DNA from: an uncultured Lachnospiraceae bacterium
Lineage (GTDB): Bacteria > Bacillota > Clostridia > Lachnospirales > Lachnospiraceae
Assembly (NCBI GenBank): GCA_947169385.1
Contig: CAMVPR010000001.1
Coordinates: 62,001 to 126,000, forward strand
Direction of reading: 5' to 3'
DNA length: 64,000 nt
Made by a program: the position numbers and the translations under genes. Under the pieces are notes generated by a model that searched no databases, was not told where the DNA came from, and worked only from the letters and a program-made list of their open reading frames with translations. Below, one piece after another: positions 53,795-61,639 of this stretch; the first letter of the stretch is position 1; each line of letters starts with the position of its first letter.

Positions 53795-54061
53795 GTAGTC
53801 ATCTTCAATGACTTGAAAGTCCATATAATCAAAGTCCACGCCCTCGATAAACGATTCCTGCCTGAATCTTGTGCGGTCATGAAGAATAAAGTCCTTCTTA
53901 TTACTCTCAAGCCAAATCGGCTTAGGAAGATCAAACTCATAGCACATCTCATCCAGGCAAGCGTACACCTTCCTCGTGCGATTAAGCGTGGTGTCGTAAT
54001 TCTCCGCCACATAATCTTTAATCAGTCTGTTATCTTTAATCAACTTGCCCCAAATGCGCAT
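53792..54061 (-). CDS. Small conserved protein of unknown function
   Basis: This 89-residue protein has CGGAGG before ATG 54061. The sequence MRIWGKLIKDNRLIKDYVAENYD...LDLPKPIWLESNKKDF-like region, with the FIEGVDFDYMDFQVIEDDY acidic tail, is of a type I associate with short conserved proteins of Lachnospiraceae. It has no membrane helix or enzyme motif. It is flanked by palindromes on both sides. Confidence 0.75.
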   Translation of the reverse strand: MRIWGKLIKDNRLIKDYVAENYDTTLNRTRKVYACLDEMCYEFDLPKPIWLESNKKDFILHDRTRFRQESFIEGVDFDYMDFQVIEDDY

Positions 54062-54084
54062 AGCTCTGCCTCCGTATATATTAT

Positions 54085-54236
54085 TATCCCTCGCCTAACT
54101 CGGGATAAGGATTCTTCGCTTACGCTCAGAATGACATTTAAATTTTTAGCCTTCCGTAAACATCCTTCACTCTGCTATTTTGTCATTCTGAGGAGCTTAG
54201 CTCCGAAGAATCTTTGACCTTCGATAGAAGGTCAAC
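54085..54236. repeat. Two REP-like repeats in opposite orientation
   Basis: ATCCC...GGGATAAGGATTCTTCGCTTACGCTC and AGAATGACA at 54085-54135, then TGTCATTCTGAGGAGC...AAGAATCTTTGACCTTC and GAAGGTCAA at about 54180-54235. The second abuts the stop codon at 54237. Confidence 0.8.
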
Positions 54237-56723
54237 TTACTTCATCCCATCCATCGCATCTTCAAATGAATTATATCCGTAATAATGGATGGTCTCTTCC
54301 ATAATCTTATAAGTAAGATTACCGCCTGTCTTAGTGACACCAACAACAAACTCGCCGTACATCTTAAGCATCTTGTCAGAATATGTTGAAAGCTCACCTC
54401 TTAAATAAGTCTCGTAAGATGTATCCCAAGGTGCATCCTCAGAAGTATGAATGCGCCTTGCATTCTTGGCAAGTCCCGGATACTCAGCCGCGAACTCTTC
54501 CATCCACTTAACCTGCATCTTAACTATCTCTTCAATAATAGCCTTCTTGCCCTCTGGTATAACAGGAAATGAATCCTTAATCTTAGCCCACTCATCAGGA
54601 GAAGTGCTCTCCTCCATCCTGCCATACTTCTCTGTAATCATATTCCAACCGCGCTCAATCGCAAGATGAAAATCAGTAGCGTACTGTATAAGCATAGGCA
54701 TCGTCCATGTGTTGTACTGACTTGACCTCATTATGTTAAACGTCTCAAAATCATCCTGACATGAGGCTCTTCCGCCTTCATTTACCACTTCGTCAAATGC
54801 AGCAAATTCCATCTGAACAATAGTGCCGACAAGCTCATCTTTACTCTGCTCCATAAAGTCAGACCTCAAAACCATCTCATTGGTATAATGTTCAAGATAT
54901 AAGTCTGTACCTAAACTTCCGTCTCCCATATTGATAAGCTTGATATCTCCGACATATCCCATATTAACCATGGCCTCTAATAGATATAGAGCAAGCTCCT
55001 CTATGATAGGCAACGCGGTGTCTGCTTTGTTTATTCTGTCGTATTCATCAGCCTCGGTTATCTCTTCAACAAATGTTGCAACCTTAGGAACAAACTCAAA
55101 ATCTTCAGTTCCCTTAAACAGCCATTTCTCGTGAGGTGCATACTTTCTGTTAAGCAGATACGCTATTCTTAACGCCTGCTTTAGTCCGTCATTTAAAATA
55201 AATGATACCGCCACTCTGTCATTTCTCTTACGCATTCTTACATAATTGTACTGAAGATTCTGGCTGAAAAGAGCAGACATCTGAGCAAGCTTGAGCAATA
55301 CATTGCTGTCATCATAGTATTTGGCAAGTTCTTCTCTAATCTTAGTAAAATCGCCCTGCTTGTCCTCCCACACTTCGCCGTTGATAGCAGCAGCTAACTG
55401 ATACTCTTCAATCCACATAAGTGTATTATTGGAAATGTGACCAAGTTCACTCCACTCTTTAAATGCAGAGGCACCTATAAAATGCGCGTAAAAATCGCTG
55501 ATTCTGTGAACCCCGAGTCTTACCATGCCCTGTGGAGTTGTAACCCTCTTGTAGCCCTTGTATTCGGAAGGAAGCTCATCATACACCTTCTGAACTTTAA
55601 GGCCTATACGCTCATAGACATCATCACTCATCCAAATGCAGAAGCCCGGTCCCCAATCGTGATCTCTTGAATACTCATCATCGTATCCGAAACAATCTGA
55701 GCCCTCTCCCACAAGTCCAAAAGCCATATTGTTATAGTCTTCAGGAAATTTCTCCTTGATTGCAGGCTTACCATATTCCTCAAAGAAGGACTTACATATA
55801 CCCATCCCCTTCTCGTGAACCTTCTCTTCTTCCGAAAGAAGGGTGTCAATCACTACAGGCCCCGTCTGATACTCTGCGTATGCATCTGTCATAAACTCAA
55901 CAGCGTCCATCTTGGCAATCGCGTTGTTTAGATATTCTCTAATTCTATCATACTCATCTGTCTTGCCGAACTTGTTGTACACTGCGCCAAGCGCGCTCTT
56001 GTAAGACGATACGGCGATAGAGAATTCATTTCTCTTCTCATATATTCTTCCCTTGGCAACCATAGCAGCAGCGTAGTGCGTACCTCTAGAACCCATCTTG
56101 TCAAATATCGCTGTCGCCTTATCAGCGTACTCTATCGCTTTCAAATTGTACGACTCTCTGTTTCTAACATCCGAATTACTTAACTCAATGGCAGTATTGG
56201 CGAGATTAGTGTATGTAACGGCAACCTCCCACTCTCTGTCACTCATATTGCTGACAATATCAAGCGCAAATTTAAGTCTTTCAAACGCATCCTGATATTG
56301 CTCCATCTCTTGATATAGCAAGCTCTCGTTATTGTATAGACTTGCATAATTAAAATCGTCCGGTTCTAAAAGGTTTTGGTATAAAGCTTCAACCTGCTTA
56401 TATGTGTTAAGTGAATCCTCAAGGTGTCCCGCTGCCCTTAACGCATTAGCAATATTAAGCATAGTTGTAGCGTGGTGGATACTGCCCTCTAAAGAAGCAT
56501 CCTTAATAAGCTTAAGCGCAGTAGAGCCATACTTCATAGCCTCCTGATGTAGACACATCTCCCTGCTGATACCAATAAGTTCATTAAGAATTGAGAGCAT
56601 TGCTCCAACATCACCCTCATTCTCAGCAGCTTTAAGGTTCTTAAGAAGAAATGGAGTAATCTCTTCGACCTTACCTGCATTTGCAAGAGCGTCAAGTTCA
56701 TTTATAACCTTATTAAGATCCAT
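54237..56723 (-). CDS. TPR - DUF4037 - DUF4125 protein with nucleotidyltransferase-like core
   Basis: ATG 56723 (MDLNKVINELDAL) follows GGAGG and gives 828 residues. Residues 1-290 are TPR-like helix pairs. A nucleotidyltransferase-like motif follows (GLVGEGSDCFGYDDEYSRDHDWGPGFCIWM), the hallmark of DUF4037, with the GSD...D-x-D metal-binding pattern. The last 240 residues match DUF4125 (INMGDGSLGTDLYLEHYTNEM...WTMPMLIQYATDFHLAIERGWNMI). Function is unknown; a nucleotide-transfer activity regulated through the TPR part is inferred. Confidence 0.85.
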   Translation of the reverse strand: MDLNKVINELDALANAGKVEEITPFLLKNLKAAENEGDVGAMLSILNELIGISREMCLHQEAMKYGSTALKLIKDASLEGSIHHATTMLNIANALRAAGHLEDSLNTYKQVEALYQNLLEPDDFNYASLYNNESLLYQEMEQYQDAFERLKFALDIVSNMSDREWEVAVTYTNLANTAIELSNSDVRNRESYNLKAIEYADKATAIFDKMGSRGTHYAAAMVAKGRIYEKRNEFSIAVSSYKSALGAVYNKFGKTDEYDRIREYLNNAIAKMDAVEFMTDAYAEYQTGPVVIDTLLSEEEKVHEKGMGICKSFFEEYGKPAIKEKFPEDYNNMAFGLVGEGSDCFGYDDEYSRDHDWGPGFCIWMSDDVYERIGLKVQKVYDELPSEYKGYKRVTTPQGMVRLGVHRISDFYAHFIGASAFKEWSELGHISNNTLMWIEEYQLAAAINGEVWEDKQGDFTKIREELAKYYDDSNVLLKLAQMSALFSQNLQYNYVRMRKRNDRVAVSFILNDGLKQALRIAYLLNRKYAPHEKWLFKGTEDFEFVPKVATFVEEITEADEYDRINKADTALPIIEELALYLLEAMVNMGYVGDIKLINMGDGSLGTDLYLEHYTNEMVLRSDFMEQSKDELVGTIVQMEFAAFDEVVNEGGRASCQDDFETFNIMRSSQYNTWTMPMLIQYATDFHLAIERGWNMITEKYGRMEESTSPDEWAKIKDSFPVIPEGKKAIIEEIVKMQVKWMEEFAAEYPGLAKNARRIHTSEDAPWDTSYETYLRGELSTYSDKMLKMYGEFVVGVTKTGGNLTYKIMEETIHYYGYNSFEDAMDGMK

Positions 56724-56835
56724 GAAAACACCTCCAAAGCCAAGAAAATAGTACTTATATATTACCATAAACACTTCACAAATTAAAGTTAAAACTGTAT
56801 TATGTAGAAGGAGAAGGATGGCATTTAGCTACCAT

Positions 56836-56861
56836 GTCATTCTGAGCGAAGCGAAGAATCT
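56836..56861. repeat. REP-like repeat
   Basis: TGTCATTCTGAGCGAAGCG...AAGAATCTT, just upstream of the Nudix gene. Confidence 0.7.
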
Positions 56862-56879
56862 TAATAATAGGAGAACACC

Positions 56880-57344
56880 ATGAAGAAAGTAGAACTTACC
56901 ACACTTTGTTACATAGAAAACGACGACAGCTACCTTATGCTTCACCGCATCAAGAAGGCAAATGATATCAACGAGGGCAAGTGGATAGGCGTAGGCGGAC
57001 ATATAGAATTTGCGGAGAGTCCTGAAGAATGCCTTATAAGAGAAGTCAAGGAGGAGACTAATCTCACTCTCACTTCCTATAAGTTTAGAGGCGTGGTGAC
57101 ATTTGTATCGGGAGACGAACTGTGCGAGTACATGGCCTTATACACCGCTGACGGTTTCGAAGGTGACATCGCACCTTGCGACGAAGGGGAACTCCACTGG
57201 GTTAAGAAGAGCGATCTCTTCGACCTTAATCTCTGGGAAGGAGACAAGATATTCTTGAAACTGTTGATTGATGACGCACCGTTCTTCTCGTTAAAACTTG
57301 TGTATAACGAGGACGGAGAGTTGATAGAGTCGGTAGTGAAATAA
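56880..57344 (+). CDS. Nudix hydrolase (MutT/8-oxo-dGTPase-like)
   Basis: This 154-residue protein has a full Nudix box GGHIEFAESPEECLIREVKEETNL (G-x5-E-x7-R-E-x2-E-E), which binds Mg and hydrolyses nucleoside diphosphates linked to other moieties. The start VELTTLCYIENDDSYLMLHRIKKANDINEGKWIGVGGHIE is typical of the 8-oxo-dGTP diphosphatase group. AGGAG precedes ATG 56880. A 39-base fragment of a similar Nudix box lies at 58422-58462. The substrate is not certain. Confidence 0.93.
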   Translation: MKKVELTTLCYIENDDSYLMLHRIKKANDINEGKWIGVGGHIEFAESPEECLIREVKEETNLTLTSYKFRGVVTFVSGDELCEYMALYTADGFEGDIAPCDEGELHWVKKSDLFDLNLWEGDKIFLKLLIDDAPFFSLKLVYNEDGELIESVVK

Positions 57345-57389
57345 TAAAAACAGATTTTTCATATATACAGAAGATTTAAACATGATATC

Positions 57390-57443
57390 TGCAAAAGTCA
57401 TAGGAGTTTTGCAGTAGCGCTTGCAAAAGTCATAGGAGTTTTG
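57390..57443. repeat. Two 22-bp direct repeats at 32-bp spacing
   Basis: TGCAAAAGTCATAGGAGTTTTG occurs at 57390-57411 and 57422-57443; each is itself an imperfect palindrome (CAAAA/TTTTG). The second overlaps the spacer of the promoter of the ATPase remnant. Confidence 0.8.
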
Positions 57444-57450
57444 ATATAAT
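57421..57450 (+). promoter_or_regulatory. Promoter of the DUF4143-type remnant
   Basis: TTGCAA (57421-57426), an 18-bp spacer and TATAAT (57445-57450). It is intact although the gene it served is truncated. Confidence 0.65.
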
Positions 57451-57487
57451 ACTTGCAAAACATCCACGTCTTTAGGGAGGAATCGGT

Positions 57488-57574
57488 ATGTATAGAGATA
57501 TTCTTAATGATCTAAAACAATGGAAAGATAAGACACGCAGAAAACCTCTTTTATTAACAGGGGTTAGACAATAA
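57488..57574 (+). pseudogene. 5' remnant of an AAA_14/DUF4143-type ATPase gene
   Basis: After AGGGAGG and ATG 57488 the frame reads MYRDILNDLKQWKDKTRRKP then LLLTGVRQ and a stop, ending exactly inside what would be the Walker A motif (GVRQVGKT). The rest of the gene is absent. Bases 57575-57655 read on as a short unrelated tail (AEIGLMVPNGHVYTEDL in one frame), so this is a deletion junction. Confidence 0.75.
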
Positions 57575-57652
57575 TGACAGAACCGCGGAGATTGGTCTTA
57601 TGGTGCCCAACGGACATGTTTATACGGAAGATTTAAGGATGAATAATAAATT

Positions 57653-58420
57653 ATGAAAACAAAAGATGTAATTTTATCTGTTATATGGGGAATTTTAGCG
57701 TGTGGATTCATACTCTATGGAATTATGATCGCAGCGATTCGCTCAGGTTCTAAATTTTATGTATTTTGGTTCTTTATGGCTGCAGTCTGCATTTTCTTTG
57801 CGTTTGCTGCTAAGATACATTTGTGGAGCAAGCTTAAGAAACCGATAAAGATAGCATTTATCGCACTTGTTGTAATAGGTATTTCAGTGGTTGGCATATT
57901 CGAAGCGATGGTTATCTCTTCGATGAACAAAACCGGTCCCGATAACCTTGACTACATAATTGTATTGGGTGCCCATGTAAAGACCACCGGACCAAGCGTA
58001 GTACTTAAAGCACGCCTCGACAAAGCGATTGACTACATGAATAACAATCCCGATACAATATGCATCGTATCCGGCGGGCAAGGTGTTAACGAGCCGTTCT
58101 CCGAGGCTTACGGCATGAAAGATTATATGACAAATAATAACATAAACGAAGATAGAATTATCATGGAAGACAAGTCAACAACCACGCTGGAAAACATCGA
58201 ATTCTCAAAAGTTATCATCGATGGGCACTCTGATAAAGATGACTATTCTGTCGGCGTAGTAACTAACAATTTCCATGTGTTTAGAGCAATGCAGATTGCA
58301 AATGACAACGGACTTAACAACTCTTACGGAATATCAGCGCACTCCAACCCACTTTATCTTCCGAACAACATGATGCGTGAATTCTTCGGGGAAGTTAAGT
58401 ACTTGATTTGTAGGATTTAA
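57653..58420 (+). CDS. YdcF/SanA-like DUF218 membrane protein
   Basis: This 255-residue protein has three hydrophobic helices in the first 90 residues (VILSVIWGILACGFILYGIMIA; FYVFWFFMAAVCIFFAFAA; IKIAFIALVVIGISVVGIFEA) and a DUF218 domain: DYIIVLGAHVKTTGPSVVLKARLDKAIDYM, TICIVSGGQGVNEPFSEAYGMKDYM, IIMEDKSTTTLENIEFSK and VGVVTNNFHVFRAMQIA. The family (YdcF, SanA, ElyC) is tied to envelope maintenance. The ribosome site is weak. Its 3' end runs into Nudix debris, so the last residues may be altered. Confidence 0.88.
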   Translation: MKTKDVILSVIWGILACGFILYGIMIAAIRSGSKFYVFWFFMAAVCIFFAFAAKIHLWSKLKKPIKIAFIALVVIGISVVGIFEAMVISSMNKTGPDNLDYIIVLGAHVKTTGPSVVLKARLDKAIDYMNNNPDTICIVSGGQGVNEPFSEAYGMKDYMTNNNINEDRIIMEDKSTTTLENIEFSKVIIDGHSDKDDYSVGVVTNNFHVFRAMQIANDNGLNNSYGISAHSNPLYLPNNMMREFFGEVKYLICRI

Positions 58421-58421
58421 T

Positions 58422-58462
58422 TTGCAGAAAGCCCGGAGGAATGCCTTATAAGGGAAGAATAG
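58422..58462 (+). pseudogene. Nudix-box fragment
   Basis: In one frame it reads FAESPEECLIREE then a stop, matching residues of the Nudix box in the gene at 56880 (FAESPEECLIREV). Silent differences suggest an older or paralogous copy. Confidence 0.65.
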
Positions 58463-58481
58463 ATAAGAAGGAAGATTGATT

Positions 58482-58997
58482 ATGTATACAACTAAAACAA
58501 AGACTAATATTGTATTCGTTGGGATGCCTGCTTCAGGTAAAAGTACAGTAGGCGTTATCATCGCCAAGGTAATGGGAATGAATTTCATAGATTCCGATAT
58601 AGTTATTCAACAGAGAGAAAATGCTAAACTCAATGAACTTATTGAGGCACATGGAATTGACGACTTCATGAAACGCGAAGAGCAGGCACTTATGTCAATA
58701 GATGTGACCAACACCGTTATTGCAACAGGCGGAAGCGCTATATATAGTGACGTGGGGATGAAGCATTTGTCTACGAACGCCACAATAGTCTATCTTAAGG
58801 TGAGTCTTGGTAATTTGAAGACCAGACTTACAAATCTTAAAGAACGCGGAGTAGTAATCCGTCCCGGAGAGAGCATTGAGCAAATGTATGCCACCCGCTC
58901 CTCACTCTATGAAAAATACGCTGACGTAACCGTTGAAGAGGAGGGGACATCGATTGAAGACACCGTCCGCTTGGTTATGGAACAGTTGCGCGGATGA
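58482..58997 (+). CDS. aroK: Shikimate kinase-like protein
   Basis: ATG 58482 has GGAAG seven bases upstream and gives 171 residues; an in-frame TTG two codons earlier is less likely. It has a P-loop FVGMPASGKSTVG, the shikimate-binding DSD motif (NFIDSDIVIQQ), the GG site VIATGGSAIY, and a lid RGVVIRPGESIEQMYATRSSLYEKYAD. It should phosphorylate shikimate in aromatic amino acid synthesis. No other aro genes are adjacent, and some shikimate kinase-like proteins act on other substrates. Confidence 0.85.
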   Translation: MYTTKTKTNIVFVGMPASGKSTVGVIIAKVMGMNFIDSDIVIQQRENAKLNELIEAHGIDDFMKREEQALMSIDVTNTVIATGGSAIYSDVGMKHLSTNATIVYLKVSLGNLKTRLTNLKERGVVIRPGESIEQMYATRSSLYEKYADVTVEEEGTSIEDTVRLVMEQLRG

Positions 58998-59002
58998 ATA
59001 AA

Positions 59003-59035
59003 AATCCCCACGGTGGCTCAGCCACCATGGGGATT
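59003..59035. terminator. Bidirectional terminator between convergent genes
   Basis: An AATCCCCA..GGTGGC/GCCACC..TGGGGATT stem between the aroK-like stop and the 59039 stop. Confidence 0.8.
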
Positions 59036-59038
59036 ATA

Positions 59039-60484
59039 TTATTTCAAGTGAATTACTTCATTCTTGCTCGGCGTCAGCAGAATATACTGATTCCTGCTAT
59101 TGCCCGGGAACATATCCATGATTCCATTCTCGAAATCACTCTTAAACCTAACGCGTCCATTATAGTTATAAACCCTAGCCGACTTCTTACCAATCAGAAT
59201 AATCTCCTTCTCATTGGCATGAATATTGGTGTAATAATAATCAATATCCCTGTTAACAACCTCATTACCATTAAGAGAGAAGGCTCTAAGCCTGTATCTG
59301 TCCTCATTGGCATCGACATCAACTTCCTTGTGCTCCTCACCGTCCTTAGAAGAAACTGTCTTAACACTGTTAGCAATGTATCCAACATATGAAGTATTAT
59401 AGAAAATCGACTTAACCCTTCCACCGGTCTTCTTGTTAAGAATCTCCTTAGGCTTCTCCTTCATTGAGTAAAGGACAATCCTCTCGTCACTGTAAGCAAC
59501 AACGGTATCATTATCGACAAATGCAATCCTTGGGAACAACTCCTCTTCATAGCTGATCGTTCCAACAAGCCTGTCAACCTCGTTCTTACCGACATTTCCG
59601 AAATTGTAAAATGTCAAAACGCTCTCAACCTTGGTGTTATTGACAATCACATAAGCAGCTACAAGCTTGGTGCCATCCTCAGAAAGCGCAATTGCAAGCG
59701 GATAGCCATTCTTGTTGATGGTTGTCTTAATCTCTAACACCTTGCCTCCATCATCATCGAAAGCAGTGATGTAATCCACCTTCTCGTCCTCCAAAACCAC
59801 TGTCACAAGTCCCTGCGACGCAACAGTAATATCACTTATCGGGAAATCGGTAGTCACTGAATTGATCTTCTTAACCGAGTTGTAAAGGGTATACTGGTTG
59901 TTACCGATATCGGCAATCGCAACGTAATCCTTACATATAGCCACCTTAGGTGAAGTCATGTTAAACGCTTCCGTCCACACTATAGACCCCGTCTTGTCCT
60001 CATAAGTGATTCCGTCGACATTATACTTGACAAATCCACCCTGAAAAGCCAAGTACTCCATAGAAGATTCATCCGCCTTGTCGGTAGAACTAATCACCTC
60101 ATAAGAATCAAAGCTTCTAAAATGCCAGAATATCGCAAACGCTGCCGCCAACACCATAATAACAATAAGTCCGATAGCAATCTGCCTGGTGTGTCGTCTC
60201 GGAATCTTGATAACATTGCTATTCTTGTTCTTAGGCTTTATTCCAAATCTTCCGGTATTAAGATTATTAGGAACAGGAGTCTCTCCTGCCTCTTCCTCCT
60301 CTGTAAAAGGAGCTTCCATCTGCTCCTTCTCTTCCTTGGTCTCCAAACCTTCAGTAAGCTCTTTCTTACTGATACCGATAGAGTCTTCCTTCGAAATATC
60401 TTCACTGTCCGATTGTGTATTATTTGGTTGTTCTTTATCAGGATTACCAAATGAGATAAACCTGTCAGAATCCTTTCTGCTCAT
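59039..60484 (-). CDS. DUF5711-type membrane-anchored beta-propeller protein
   Basis: This 481-residue protein has an acidic N-terminal tail, one membrane helix (RQIAIGLIVIMVLAAAFAIFWHF, about 105-127) and an extracellular region of repeated beta-blades (AICKDYVAIADIGNNQYTLYNSVKKINSV; IALSEDGTKLVAAYVIVNN; IAFVDNDTVVAYSDERIVLYSM). This layout is the DUF5711 family of Clostridia, PQQ-propeller-like. Function is unknown. AGGAGG precedes ATG 60484, 14 bases after the PTS-like gene. Confidence 0.85.
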   Translation of the reverse strand: MSRKDSDRFISFGNPDKEQPNNTQSDSEDISKEDSIGISKKELTEGLETKEEKEQMEAPFTEEEEAGETPVPNNLNTGRFGIKPKNKNSNVIKIPRRHTRQIAIGLIVIMVLAAAFAIFWHFRSFDSYEVISSTDKADESSMEYLAFQGGFVKYNVDGITYEDKTGSIVWTEAFNMTSPKVAICKDYVAIADIGNNQYTLYNSVKKINSVTTDFPISDITVASQGLVTVVLEDEKVDYITAFDDDGGKVLEIKTTINKNGYPLAIALSEDGTKLVAAYVIVNNTKVESVLTFYNFGNVGKNEVDRLVGTISYEEELFPRIAFVDNDTVVAYSDERIVLYSMKEKPKEILNKKTGGRVKSIFYNTSYVGYIANSVKTVSSKDGEEHKEVDVDANEDRYRLRAFSLNGNEVVNRDIDYYYTNIHANEKEIILIGKKSARVYNYNGRVRFKSDFENGIMDMFPGNSRNQYILLTPSKNEVIHLK

Positions 60485-60498
60485 AATAAGCAGTCCTC

Positions 60499-61611
60499 CT
60501 AGTTAATTAAAAGCTGCATATCTCCCTCTTGAATCCACTTCTTGTGGCGCATTATCTCTGATATTGCAAATGCTATAACCCCCGGTGCAACAAAGTGCAT
60601 CACTATAATCTCTATAAGAACCATGATACTGTGAAAACCTTCACTCACCATGGTCTGATAAGTCATAATCTGACCTACAAGTCCCGCAGTACCCATACCG
60701 GACCCTGTCGCATTGTTAGTCATACCAAGCACTACAGTCGATATAGGCCCCAGTATTGCACTTGATATAATCTCCGGCAACCATATAATAGGACGCTTGG
60801 CAACATTGGTCCATTGTAACATAGAAGTTCCGATACCCTGGGTCGCAAGACCGCTGAACCTGTTCTCGTGAAAACTTGCCACAGCAAATCCAATCATATG
60901 ACAACAACATCCAATAGTCGCCGCTCCCGCTGCTATTCCTGACAGATTAAGTATAACGCCAAATGCAGCCGCAGATAAAGGAAGTGTAGTCATAATACCC
61001 ATAACAACAGATACCACAATACCCATAACAAGCGGGCTTGCCTCCGTTGCTTTATTGATAACCTCACCCATATCAATCATTATTCGTGAGATAGGCGGTC
61101 CAATAATAACACCCATTATAACACCCGGTACAATAGTTGCAACAGGTGTAACGAGTATGTCAAGCTGAGTCTTGCCTGCAACCAAATGTCCACATTTGAT
61201 ACCTACATAAGACGCGATAAACGCGCTTAGCGGTTCTCCAAAGGTGGCAAGATTAAGAACATCATTAACCATAAAAGTACCGTTAAGCATACTTCCCGCA
61301 TATGCACCTATCATTCCGCAAATGCCGGCACTGACCGTCGCTATCGTCTCCTCTTTATAATGCATCGCAACACCAACACCTATACCTGCACCGGTAAGGT
61401 ACTGCGCTGTGTTGGCAACATATAAAATGTATTGTCCCAAGACTCCACCGACAAGAATTGATATCTGCTCTAGGATAACACCAATAATAAGTGTTGCAAA
61501 GAGTCCATATCCCATTCCAATCATACCCTCTGTGAAAATGTCTTTAAGTATTAGCTTAATTACTTTCAAGAGCGTAAGTATCGGACGCCTTTTCTTCTTG
61601 GTGTTAGGCAT
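60499..61611 (-). CDS. PTS EIIC-like membrane protein (PTS_EIIC_2 type)
   Basis: This 370-residue protein has about nine or ten hydrophobic, glycine-rich helices with GMGYGLFATLIIGVILEQISILVG at the N-terminus and LPLSAAAFGVILNLSGIAAGAATIGCCCHMIGFAVASF in the middle, as in the PTS_EIIC_2 family. Classical EIIC proteins translocate sugars with phosphorylation, but no EIIA/EIIB domain is encoded here. It lies between DegV-HPt and DUF5711-type genes, so a transport role coupled to signalling is only inferred. CGGAGG precedes ATG 61611. Confidence 0.85.
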   Translation of the reverse strand: MPNTKKKRRPILTLLKVIKLILKDIFTEGMIGMGYGLFATLIIGVILEQISILVGGVLGQYILYVANTAQYLTGAGIGVGVAMHYKEETIATVSAGICGMIGAYAGSMLNGTFMVNDVLNLATFGEPLSAFIASYVGIKCGHLVAGKTQLDILVTPVATIVPGVIMGVIIGPPISRIMIDMGEVINKATEASPLVMGIVVSVVMGIMTTLPLSAAAFGVILNLSGIAAGAATIGCCCHMIGFAVASFHENRFSGLATQGIGTSMLQWTNVAKRPIIWLPEIISSAILGPISTVVLGMTNNATGSGMGTAGLVGQIMTYQTMVSEGFHSIMVLIEIIVMHFVAPGVIAFAISEIMRHKKWIQEGDMQLLIN

Positions 61612-61639
61612 AATCCAACCTCCGTAACCAATTATATTA

